Source: Spirochaetia bacterium
GTDB taxonomy: Bacteria > Spirochaetota > Spirochaetia > Treponematales > Breznakiellaceae
Assembly: GCA_026002265.1 (NCBI GenBank)
Contig: BOBG01000005.1
Span: 1 to 41,064 of the forward strand
Length of the DNA stretch: 41,064 nt
Reading direction: 5' to 3'
Shown piece after piece: positions 1-6,607 of this stretch; positions within the stretch are counted from its first letter, which is position 1, and each line of letters begins with the position of its first letter. Made by a program: the position numbers and the translations under genes. The notes under the pieces were generated by a model. That model was not told where the DNA came from, searched no databases, and worked only from the letters and a program-made list of their open reading frames with translations.

Positions 1-61
1 GGGAAATATAACAAAGTATCTGTTCAATGGTCCACAGAATATCCGTTTTTTTCTGTGCCAT
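1..61 (-). CDS. TRAP transporter small membrane subunit (DctQ-like), N-terminal fragment
   Basis: An ATG at 61-59 overlaps the stop codon of the solute-binding protein gene (TAATG), and an open frame continues to the window edge. The visible start reads MAQKKTDILWTIEQILCYIS, a short polar head running into a hydrophobic stretch. In TRAP operons the small four-helix membrane subunit (DctQ), or a fused DctQM, normally follows the binding protein, so this is the expected neighbour. Only about 20 residues are visible, so the assignment rests mainly on context and the coupled start. Another TRAP-associated protein, such as a TatT-type TPR lipoprotein, is less likely because no lipobox is seen. Confidence 0.45.
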   Translation of the reverse strand, partial: MAQKKTDILWTIEQILCYIS

Positions 62-1074
62 TATCGCCTCGCTGACCGGTGATTTTTGAGAATCGTTTCA
101 ATTCTTCCATATATCGTCCGGTCAAGAGTTGTACCAAAAAGCGAAGGAACGATGCGGTTCACATCATCATACCAGAGTTGCTCCTGTGCCGGCGTGAGTT
201 GATTGATCACCAGTCCGTACTGACGCATGGTTTCGATGACATCTGCTTCAAGCTTTTGAATCGAAGAATCAAGATCAGTCTCCAATTTTTTGGTAATCCG
301 GAGCAGTTCCGGTTTATATTTATCCGGAATCGCCCGATATGCAGTCTGATTCATGACGATTCCCCCCAGAAATGGAGCTATATTGATACTGGCCATATTC
401 TTCGCCATGCCGAATATTTGCAAGCCCCCTACACTGGTCGGACTCAAATAGACTGCGTCAATCATTCCGCCGTTAAGGTACACCAACGCCTGATTCATCG
501 CCACCGGAACCATTTGGTAACCCATAGCTTTGAACGCGTCCATCAGCGCAGGCTCAGTTTCACTCGTTCCCAATTTTTGCCGTTTCAGATCGGCCGGAGT
601 AAAAACCGGCGCTTTGGAGAAAAATTTGACCCAGCCGACCTTTGACCACGCCAGAAAATAAAAGCCCTTTTCGTTGATCTGCCGTTCCAGTGCCGGCTTG
701 AGATCGTTCAACACCAGATCCAGTTCCGTATTATCCCGGATAAGAAAAGGTGCACTCAGCGTCATGATTCCCGGTGTAATGGTATTGAGGCCAAAAGTAG
801 TTAAAATTGCCGCCTGAATCTGATTCATCTTGAGCTTCCGAAGCACATCGGCTTCACTTCCTGCGATCCCGTTATGGTATATCACCAACGACACTTCTCC
901 GTTGGTGGCCGCGGACCATTCCGCTGCCATCTGATTCAGGGCCGCACCCCACGGGGTATTTTCGGGAACCAGAGATGCCAATTTGATAGTAACCCGCCGT
1001 TGGGCAAAAACAGAGTTAGTACCGACTGTAAAACAAATAAGGCAAAACGCCGCTGTATACCAGAATTTTTTCAC
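61..1074 (-). CDS. dctP: TRAP transporter solute-binding protein, DctP family
   Basis: A periplasmic binding protein of a tripartite ATP-independent transporter, which would capture an organic acid (dicarboxylate, sugar acid or similar) and pass it to the DctQM permease. The 337 residues start with a signal peptide (MKKFWYTAAFCLICFTVG, then a cut near VFAQ). The mature part has the DctP fold signatures: IKLASLVPENTPWG near the start, a GEVSLVIYHNGIAGSEADVLR segment and a central KLGTSETEPALMDAFKAMGY region. The start is GTG at 1074, preceded by AGGAG at 8-nt spacing. The stop overlaps the next gene's ATG. The ligand cannot be read from sequence. The hexuronate gene uxuA lies 3.5 kb away, so a sugar acid is possible but unproven. 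Treponemes also carry TatP-type proteins of this family. Confidence 0.9.
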   Translation of the reverse strand: MKKFWYTAAFCLICFTVGTNSVFAQRRVTIKLASLVPENTPWGAALNQMAAEWSAATNGEVSLVIYHNGIAGSEADVLRKLKMNQIQAAILTTFGLNTITPGIMTLSAPFLIRDNTELDLVLNDLKPALERQINEKGFYFLAWSKVGWVKFFSKAPVFTPADLKRQKLGTSETEPALMDAFKAMGYQMVPVAMNQALVYLNGGMIDAVYLSPTSVGGLQIFGMAKNMASINIAPFLGGIVMNQTAYRAIPDKYKPELLRITKKLETDLDSSIQKLEADVIETMRQYGLVINQLTPAQEQLWYDDVNRIVPSLFGTTLDRTIYGRIETILKNHRSARR

Positions 1075-1400
1075 TTCTGCTACTCCTTATGTACCAAAAA
1101 TATAGCCAGTTCAGTATTCTAGAAAGTATGAACAATGTATAGAAATAAAACCTACTATTACTGTCGCAATACAAATATATCCAAAAATAACAAAAAATAC
1201 AATCACACTCAAAATTATTTCACATCTTATCGGTGTAAAACCTAATGTTGGATTCGGGGACAGACCTCAATATTTCTTTATACTATAATAAAATAAATGG
1301 GGTCAGACCTCTACCGGTTTTTTCCACTGGATCCGGGAGTTAAAAAATACTATTGCATTTGATTGAAAGCTGTAGTACTTTTAAGATAAAAAGAGGACTT
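1075..1400. other. Divergent intergenic region with a REP pair
   Basis: This 326-bp region between dctP (minus) and the XRE-cupin gene (plus) holds no convincing ORF. The dctP Shine-Dalgarno sequence (AGGAG) lies next to 1081. The middle is AT-rich with several possible -10-like hexamers, but I cannot fix a promoter. The one clear structure is the REP pair at 1256-1311. Confidence 0.6.
1256..1311 (-). repeat. Paired REP element 1
   Basis: Two 13-bp near-palindromic cores in the same orientation, GGGGACAGACCTC (1256-1268) and GGGGTCAGACCTC (1299-1311), start 43 bp apart around an AT-rich spacer. The spacer arms are themselves partly complementary (ATTT and TTTAT against ATAAA and AAAT), so the whole 56 bp can fold as one long hairpin. 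This is the only pair in the window in the reverse orientation. It sits about 90 bp upstream of the XRE-cupin start. Confidence 0.85.
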
Positions 1401-1952
1401 ATGACAGAAGAAGTGCAGGATATTATTCAAAGGGTAAAGGTGCTCAGGGAAATTGCAGATATTTCCGGTGAGACATTGTCGCAAAAGTTGGGATTTAGTA
1501 CACTAGAATACCGGCAATGGGAATCAGGCGAGAGTGATTTTCCGGTTGGTGCGCTTATAAAAATTGCAGAATTTTTTCAGGTCGATCTTGCGGAGCTGAT
1601 AAAAGGCGAGCCATCGCGTCTCAAAACCTACTGTCTTACCCGTGCGGGCGAGGCGCCGGAGGTGAGCCGCCGTCCAATGTACCGGTACTGGAATCTTGCG
1701 TACACATTTCACCGGAAAAAAGCCGAACCGTTTTTGGTCGAGGCAAAGGCTGATACCTCGGATACTATTGCCTTGAATACCCATCCGGGACAAGAATTTG
1801 ATTATGTTATAGAGGGTACACTCCAAATTTCGGTGGGCGGCCACGTCCTGGATTTGAATCCGGGCGACTCGATTTACTATGATTCGCAGGAACCCCATGG
1901 AATGCGTGCCATTGGCGGAACGAGTGCTCGATTTTTGGCGCTGGTTTTTTAA
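1401..1952 (+). CDS. XRE-family transcriptional regulator with C-terminal cupin domain
   Basis: A 183-residue DNA-binding regulator. Residues 8-68 form an XRE/Cro helix-turn-helix (ISGETLSQKLGFSTLEYRQWESGES, then LIKIAEFFQVDLAELI). Residues about 110-183 form a cupin_2 barrel (HPGQEFDYVIEGTLQISVG, then LNPGDSIYYDSQEPHGMRA) with the usual Gly/His/Glu pattern for a small ligand or metal. This HTH-cupin layout is known from regulators such as PuuR and from regulators near acyl-CoA ligases; the ligand here is unknown. The frame is open from 1353, but ATG 1401 is preferred because AGAGG lies 4 nt before it. Its stop codon interlocks with the convergent SDR stop (1949-1952). Confidence 0.9.
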   Translation: MTEEVQDIIQRVKVLREIADISGETLSQKLGFSTLEYRQWESGESDFPVGALIKIAEFFQVDLAELIKGEPSRLKTYCLTRAGEAPEVSRRPMYRYWNLAYTFHRKKAEPFLVEAKADTSDTIALNTHPGQEFDYVIEGTLQISVGGHVLDLNPGDSIYYDSQEPHGMRAIGGTSARFLALVF

Positions 1953-2674
1953 AGCACAAGACCGCGATCAGCCGGAATGACTGCACCGTTAATGGACGGA
2001 TTTTCAAGAACAGCACACGCGACTCGGGCTATGTCTTCCGGATACAGCGGAAGATGGTCCGGATTTTTTTTATGGTTGTAGCAAATCGCGGCCGGATCGC
2101 TGTACTCGGTGTCAACAAGTCCCGGGCAGAGAACATTGCAGGTTATGCTGTATGCAGATGCAGTCCGGGCAACTGATTTTGCAAGAACACCGAGACCGGT
2201 TTTTGCCGCGGAGTACAGGGCAGTCGTGCTGAATCCCCGAATTGTGTCCGTGCCGGTGCCTCCAAACAATAAAATTCGGCCCCACTGTTTGGCGATCATG
2301 GCCGGAAGAACCCCTGAAACCAGGGAACCGGGGAAAGCAAGATTCAGGTTGACCATAGTTGACCAGTCGGATCCGGTCATCGTTTCGAGTGCGCCGCGTA
2401 AAAATGGTCCCCATGCACACACGAGAATATCAGGATCCGGTACTTTTGTGAGAATGTACTCGCTTGCCTCTGGATTTTCTACCGGGAAGAGAAAGCCATC
2501 GGCATCTCCCCCGGCGTTCCGGATCGATTCAAGGGTTGATTCCAGCCGTTCCGGCGAAAAACCTCCATGTACCGTGACAAAAGCCCCGCGTGATCCCAAT
2601 TCTTCCGCACATTTCCGGCCGATTCCTCCGGTACCCCCGATGACAAGGGCGGAGCGTCCGGAAAATAGCTTCAC
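1949..2674 (-). CDS. SDR-family NAD(P)-dependent oxidoreductase
   Basis: A 241-residue short-chain dehydrogenase/reductase. The Rossmann nucleotide-binding motif is GGTGGIGR (residues 13-20), and the active-site YSAAK has Tyr154 and Lys158. The usual catalytic Ser about 13 residues before the Tyr is replaced by a Gly/Thr-rich stretch (FGGTGTD), so catalysis may rely on a Thr or be altered. The start is GTG at 2674, overlapping the stop of the upstream GNAT gene by four bases (GTGA), which indicates translational coupling. It is the last gene of the yebC-ruvC-GNAT-SDR operon. The substrate cannot be assigned; family members include 3-oxoacyl-ACP reductase-like enzymes and sugar dehydrogenases. 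Confidence 0.85.
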   Translation of the reverse strand: MKLFSGRSALVIGGTGGIGRKCAEELGSRGAFVTVHGGFSPERLESTLESIRNAGGDADGFLFPVENPEASEYILTKVPDPDILVCAWGPFLRGALETMTGSDWSTMVNLNLAFPGSLVSGVLPAMIAKQWGRILLFGGTGTDTIRGFSTTALYSAAKTGLGVLAKSVARTASAYSITCNVLCPGLVDTEYSDPAAICYNHKKNPDHLPLYPEDIARVACAVLENPSINGAVIPADRGLVL

Positions 2675-3147
2675 AGAAGCAATTCCCAATAGCCGACATC
2701 GAGCCACTGATTCAATTTAAAACCCACTTTTTTAAAGTGGCCGACTTTTGTGAATCCGAATTTTTCGTGAAGGGCAATACTCCGGTCATTCGGCAAGGTG
2801 ATAACAGACATAATCCGCCGCGGCGAATCCGTCTGTATCAACAGACTCGCGAGCAACTGTGTACCAATACCTTTCCCCTCGGCACCGGGCGCGAGATAAA
2901 TGGAATCTTCAACCGTAAACCGGTACGCACTGCGTTCATGCCATTGGTGAATGTATGCGTAGCCCTGCACCCCGGCATCTCCTTCCCACACAAGCCACGG
3001 AAATCGGGATATAATCGTACGAATCCGGTTTTCCATTATTTCGGCCGGAACCGGCTCTTCTTCAAAGGTAATGCATGTCTTTTCAATATAATGATTATAT
3101 AGAGTACAAAATGCGGGTGCATCTTGTGCATTTGCATTTCTTATCAT
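2671..3147 (-). CDS. GNAT N-acetyltransferase, phosphinothricin/methionine sulfone acetyltransferase-like
   Basis: A 158-residue GNAT-fold enzyme that would transfer an acetyl group from acetyl-CoA to an amine. MIRNANAQDAPAFCTLYNHY, then CITFEEEPV, is the typical start of the PAT/MddA (YncA) branch. Residues 89-98 (AEGKGIGTQL) form the acetyl-CoA pyrophosphate loop (Q/R-x-x-G-x-G/A). The C-terminal HEKFGFTKVGHFKKVGFK segment is also typical. The frame extends further upstream, but ATG 3147 follows GGAG at 5-nt spacing and lies 10 nt after the ruvC stop, so it is the likely start. The natural substrate is unknown; relatives acetylate methionine sulfoximine or sulfone. Confidence 0.85.
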   Translation of the reverse strand: MIRNANAQDAPAFCTLYNHYIEKTCITFEEEPVPAEIMENRIRTIISRFPWLVWEGDAGVQGYAYIHQWHERSAYRFTVEDSIYLAPGAEGKGIGTQLLASLLIQTDSPRRIMSVITLPNDRSIALHEKFGFTKVGHFKKVGFKLNQWLDVGYWELLL

Positions 3148-3157
3148 AGGGACTCCG

Positions 3158-3655
3158 TTAAAACACCGGTGTATGAGCGCAACAGACAGCGACTCCCAAA
3201 GCATCAGCAGCATGATCCGGCTTTGGTATGCTGTTGAGACCAAGAAGAATCCGGACGAGTTCCTGCACCTGGGATTTTCCGGCCATGCCCCGCCCCACAA
3301 CGGCCTGTTTTATGGCATTGGGTGAAAATTCACGCACCGGAATGCCATATTGAGCCAATGTCATACACAAAACTCCCCGCGCTTCTGCAACCGGAATGGC
3401 GCTCGATACATTTTTGGCAAAGTACAACGTTTCAATTGCGGATTCCGCGGGTTGATATTCCTGCAAAACAGACCAAAAAGCTTTATAAATAGAAAAAAGC
3501 CGCTCAGCACGAGGGACATCAGCCTTGGTTTCAACACAATTATAAGACACACACCGGATCTGCTGACCTTGAACCTCGATCACCCCCCAGCCGGTTGCGG
3601 CAAGACCCGGATCCACACCGATGATCCGGTAACTGCTTGCGTCACGAGCCGGCAC
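3158..3655 (-). CDS. ruvC: Crossover junction endodeoxyribonuclease RuvC
   Basis: The Holliday-junction resolvase subunit, which acts as a dimer with RuvAB to cut junctions symmetrically. The 165 residues carry the RNase H-like active site: Asp15 in IIGVDPG, Glu75 in ESAIETLYF and the C-terminal KPDHAADALGVA (Asp147, His148, Asp151). The length matches the family (160-190). The start is GTG at 3655, three bases after the yebC stop, with GGGGA about 7 nt upstream. The yebC-ruvC neighbourhood is common in bacteria, although ruvA and ruvB are not in this window. Confidence 0.96.
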   Translation of the reverse strand: MPARDASSYRIIGVDPGLAATGWGVIEVQGQQIRCVSYNCVETKADVPRAERLFSIYKAFWSVLQEYQPAESAIETLYFAKNVSSAIPVAEARGVLCMTLAQYGIPVREFSPNAIKQAVVGRGMAGKSQVQELVRILLGLNSIPKPDHAADALGVAVCCAHTPVF

Positions 3656-3658
3656 CGG

Positions 3659-4399
3659 TTATTCCCCGTCTTCAAATCCCTCAGGAATATCGAGATTTGA
3701 ATACACATTCTGGACATCTTCATCGTCTTCGAGACGTTCAATGAGTTTTAACACTTTAGCTGTGTCGCTGTTGTCAAGCAGAACCGGCGCTTCCGGTATC
3801 ATACTGATTTCAGCACTGGTCGTTTCAAAACTTTTTGCCTCAAGGACCTTGATCACCGCCTCAAAATCTTCCGGCGCGGTCGTTATCTCGACGACTCCTT
3901 CAGATGTTGAAACATCTTCTGCACCCGCATCAAGCACAACTTCCATGATCTGATCTTCGGTGTACTTTTCACTATCCAGATCGATGATGCCTTTACGGGT
4001 GAGGAGCCGGCTCACTGATCCGGATTTTGCAAGTTCCGCACCGGCACGCGTGAGAATGTTCCGGATATTAGCCGCCGCACGGTTCCGGTTATCCGTCAAG
4101 ACTTCAATGAGGATTGCAGCTTCACCGAGCCGCGCTTCGTAAGACAATTCTTCATAACTGACGCCCTCAAGGTCACCGGTCCCCTTTTTGATGGCATTGT
4201 CAATATTAGTCTTGGGCATATTTGCGCCCCGGGCCTTGAGAACCGCGGTCCGCAGACGCGGATTCGCCTCCGGATCCCCTCCTCCCATACGAGCTGCAAT
4301 TGTTATTTCTTTGATCAGTTTTGTAAATATCTGTCCGCGCTTTGCGTCAGCAGCACCCTTTTTGTGCTTAATAGTCGCCCATTTGCTGTGGCCCGACAT
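3659..4399 (-). CDS. yebC: YebC/PmpR family protein (TACO1 homologue)
   Basis: A 246-residue member of the YebC/TACO1 family. Long listed as transcriptional regulators, family members have more recently been linked to relieving ribosome stalling at proline-rich stretches. The N-terminal signature MSGHSKWATIKHKKGAADAKR, then FTKLIKEITIAAR and NPRLRTAVLKARGANMP, is intact and the length is normal. ATG 4399 follows a strong AAGGAG at a good distance. It is the first gene of the four-gene minus-strand operon with ruvC, the GNAT gene and the SDR gene. The EF-P gene, another polyproline factor, is elsewhere in the window at 20576-21139. Confidence 0.96.
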   Translation of the reverse strand: MSGHSKWATIKHKKGAADAKRGQIFTKLIKEITIAARMGGGDPEANPRLRTAVLKARGANMPKTNIDNAIKKGTGDLEGVSYEELSYEARLGEAAILIEVLTDNRNRAAANIRNILTRAGAELAKSGSVSRLLTRKGIIDLDSEKYTEDQIMEVVLDAGAEDVSTSEGVVEITTAPEDFEAVIKVLEAKSFETTSAEISMIPEAPVLLDNSDTAKVLKLIERLEDDEDVQNVYSNLDIPEGFEDGE

Positions 4400-4477
4400 A
4401 AGGTCTCCTTGTATATATGATAATGTAGCATAACTACTCTTTTACATTCATTCAAGCCGAAATTTAAAAAACAGTTC

Positions 4478-4534
4478 GAGGTCTGACCCCGAATATTTCA
4501 TTGTATCATAAAGAGATACTGAAGGTCTGACCCC
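4478..4534 (+). repeat. Paired REP element 2, just downstream of uxuA
   Basis: Cores GAGGTCTGACCCC (4478-4490) and AAGGTCTGACCCC (4522-4534) start 44 bp apart. The spacer arms are partly complementary (TATTTC against GAGATA). The element ends 12 nt from the uxuA stop codon, so it would form a hairpin in the 3' untranslated region of uxuA mRNA. Confidence 0.85.
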
Positions 4535-4546
4535 ATTTTCGTTGTT

Positions 4547-5611
4547 TCAGCTATTTTTTTCGACAGCTTCCCATAAACCATTCAAGTAGGCCGCGCCTAA
4601 TGCCCGGTCGTAAAGTCCGTAGCCGGGCATTCCTTTTTCGCCCCAAATATTCCGGCCATGATCCGGCCGGATCGGCCCTTCAAAACCAATATCGTGCAGG
4701 GCTTTGACAATTGCAAATATATCCATGGATCCGTCACTGCTCAAGTGTGCAGATTCCTCGAATTTTCCGGGCGCAGTGTGAAGGAGATTCCGTATATGGG
4801 CAAAGTGAATCCGGCCGTTCAATGACCCTATAATATCCGGAATATCGTTTTTAGGATTCGTGCCGAGACTACCGGTACAAAGAGTTACACCATTATGAGG
4901 ATTCTTTACACCTTCCATTAAATGGAGCAAATCCTTTTTTCCGGTGACAATCCGGGGCAGACCAAAGACCGGCCACGCGGGATCATCCGGATGAATCGCC
5001 ATGTTGATGTCGTAGGTATCGCACACCGGCATGATACAATTTAAAAAATAGCATAAATTTTCAAACAATTTTTTTTCATCAACATCCCGGTACAGGGCAA
5101 AAAGTTCCCCCAATTTTGCCAAACGTTCCGGCTCCCACCCCGCAAGCATAAATCCATTGGACTGCCGCTCAATCAATGCCTGCATATTGTCAGGATCAAT
5201 CGTGTCAATGATCGATTGATCGTAAGCCATTGTGGTACTGCCATCCGGCCGGACCTTGGCAAGCTCGGTGCGAGTCCAATCAAAAACCGGCATAAAATTA
5301 TAACAAACGAGGTGAATTCCGGCCTGACCGAGGCGTTCTAGAGTCGTAATATACGTTGCAATATAACGATCACGGTCCGGAGATGCTGTTTTAATTGCAT
5401 CATGAATATTGACGCTTTCTATGCCGGAAAGCTGCAAATCAGCCTTTTCCACAGCATTTTTAAGCGCGGTAATTTCCTCGCTTTTCCACTCTTCGCCCGG
5501 CTGTTTGTTGTACAGTGTTGAAATGACACCGGTCACACCTGGCACCTGCCGAATCTGTTCAAGAGTCACCGGGTCAAAACCGGGACCGAACCACCGCATA
5601 GTCATAACCAT
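4547..5611 (-). CDS. uxuA: Mannonate dehydratase
   Basis: Converts D-mannonate to 2-keto-3-deoxygluconate in hexuronate (glucuronate) breakdown, EC 4.2.1.8, in the cytoplasm. The 354 residues start MRWFGPGFDPVTLEQIRQV and carry UxuA family blocks: GIESVNIHDAIK, LVCYNFMPVFDWTRT, MAIHPDDPAWPVFGLPRIV, LCTGSLGTNPKNDIP and IRPDHGR. The length matches the shorter form of the family; the E. coli enzyme is about 394 residues. The start at ATG 5611 is supported by GAGGAGGGA about 6 nt upstream. No other hexuronate gene is adjacent, so the pathway partners lie elsewhere. REP pairs lie on both sides (4478-4534 and 5678-5733). Confidence 0.95.
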   Translation of the reverse strand: MVMTMRWFGPGFDPVTLEQIRQVPGVTGVISTLYNKQPGEEWKSEEITALKNAVEKADLQLSGIESVNIHDAIKTASPDRDRYIATYITTLERLGQAGIHLVCYNFMPVFDWTRTELAKVRPDGSTTMAYDQSIIDTIDPDNMQALIERQSNGFMLAGWEPERLAKLGELFALYRDVDEKKLFENLCYFLNCIMPVCDTYDINMAIHPDDPAWPVFGLPRIVTGKKDLLHLMEGVKNPHNGVTLCTGSLGTNPKNDIPDIIGSLNGRIHFAHIRNLLHTAPGKFEESAHLSSDGSMDIFAIVKALHDIGFEGPIRPDHGRNIWGEKGMPGYGLYDRALGAAYLNGLWEAVEKNS

Positions 5612-5677
5612 AAAAATCCCTCCTCAACGGTCAATGCAATTAATACTATCAAAAAAATCAAAACTTGGACAGAGGTA

Positions 5678-5733
5678 GAGGTCTGACCCCAGTTAATTTT
5701 ATATGTTGAATAAGACACTGGAGGTCTGACCCC
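5678..5733 (+). repeat. Paired REP element 3, left end of the RAYT1 unit
   Basis: Two GAGGTCTGACCCC cores (5678-5690 and 5721-5733) start 43 bp apart, about 100 bp upstream of the RAYT1 start. This pair and the leader that follows closely match the region before RAYT3 (40770-40924): the spacer contains ATATGTTGAA in both, and the second core is followed by AAAATTC in both. Confidence 0.88.
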
Positions 5734-5832
5734 AAAATTCGTAAAAAAATGCTGGACAATAGAATCAAAACCACTAGCTCGATCCGTACTTACTTTGATC
5801 GCCGTGTACTGCTGGCGATCAAGGAGGAATCT

Positions 5833-6372
5833 ATGTCGCGCCCAGAACGTGGGGATACAAGCAAGGGAAAAACCTATCATGTGGCTTCAGAAGTTAACCG
5901 GAAAGCATTCGATTTGCAGGATGACGAGGATAAGGAAATGTTCTTAAAAGTGATCGAGGAGGCAAAAACAAAGAAAAATTACAAGTTTGAACTTCACAAT
6001 TTTTGTATTATGGACAACCATTTTCATTTTTTAATTACGCCGGAATTGGGGCAAAGTCTTTCAGTAATAATGAAATGGATCAAAATGGTCCTTGCAATCC
6101 GGTGGAATCATAAGTACGGGAAAACTGGCCATTTGTGGGGTGACAGGTTTTTCTCGCGGGAGATCATTGACGATGAAGATTTCATCACAGTGTACAACTA
6201 TATCGATCAGAATCCGGTAAAGGCCGGTATGGTCGAGAATCCGGAGGATTGGCCGTGGGGTGGATTGCATCATCACCAGGCTGGGATTACCCGGATAGTG
6301 AGTGCGGCACCGGAGTGGGTACTGGAGCGGCTGCCGTGGCACCGGGCACTGGGGACAGACCCCCGTCCCTAA
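5833..6372 (+). CDS. REP-associated tyrosine transposase (RAYT1)
   Basis: A 179-residue single-strand transposase of the Y1/HUH class (RAYT, IS200/IS605-related), the group that recognises and is thought to spread REP hairpins. The HUH motif is NHFHFL (His63, His65) and the catalytic tyrosine is in YIDQNPVKAG (Tyr123, matching the only conserved Tyr at that site in RAYT2). Other RAYT blocks are RGDTSKGKTYHV at the start and WGDRFFSREI. The frame opens at 5749, but ATG 5833 has AAGGAGGAA just upstream and matches the RAYT3 start. The C-terminus LGTDPRP is encoded by a REP core (6351-6363). It appears intact. Its N-terminus is nearly identical to RAYT3 and more distant from RAYT2. Confidence 0.92.
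   Translation: MSRPERGDTSKGKTYHVASEVNRKAFDLQDDEDKEMFLKVIEEAKTKKNYKFELHNFCIMDNHFHFLITPELGQSLSVIMKWIKMVLAIRWNHKYGKTGHLWGDRFFSREIIDDEDFITVYNYIDQNPVKAGMVENPEDWPWGGLHHHQAGITRIVSAAPEWVLERLPWHRALGTDPRP
6351..6363 (+). repeat. REP core forming the 3' end of RAYT1
   Basis: GGGGACAGACCCC lies inside the last codons of RAYT1 (Gly-Thr-Asp-Pro) and is followed by CGTCCCTAATCCCC, which contains the stop. With the pair at 5678-5733 it brackets the transposase gene. The sequence CCCTAATTCCC also follows the core upstream of RAYT2 (30383-30395), so this flank is shared between units. Confidence 0.75.
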
Positions 6373-6607
6373 TCCCCGGCATCCTACTCCTACTTCCGGC
6401 ACTGTATCAGTAAAATCAACTACATTCCGGCGCATTTTTCGCAAAAAATAATCCGGCAGCCTCAAAAGTATTCTTCCGGTGTTGCACCATAAAGAAGATT
6501 AGGATCATACTGACTTTTTTCTAAAAGATTCACTTTTTAAAATATCGTCCAAAGTTAAAAATAAAAATTGGTTGCGTAAATAAACAGTAACCGGTAACAT
6601 TATCATT

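Noticed and set aside
79..645. Long plus-strand frame opposite dctP
   Set aside because: Antisense shadow of a well-supported gene; no ribosome site and no family-like sequence.
3659..4399. yebC as a dedicated regulator of this operon
   Set aside because: The family is near-universal and housekeeping; nothing in the sequence shows a local regulatory role.
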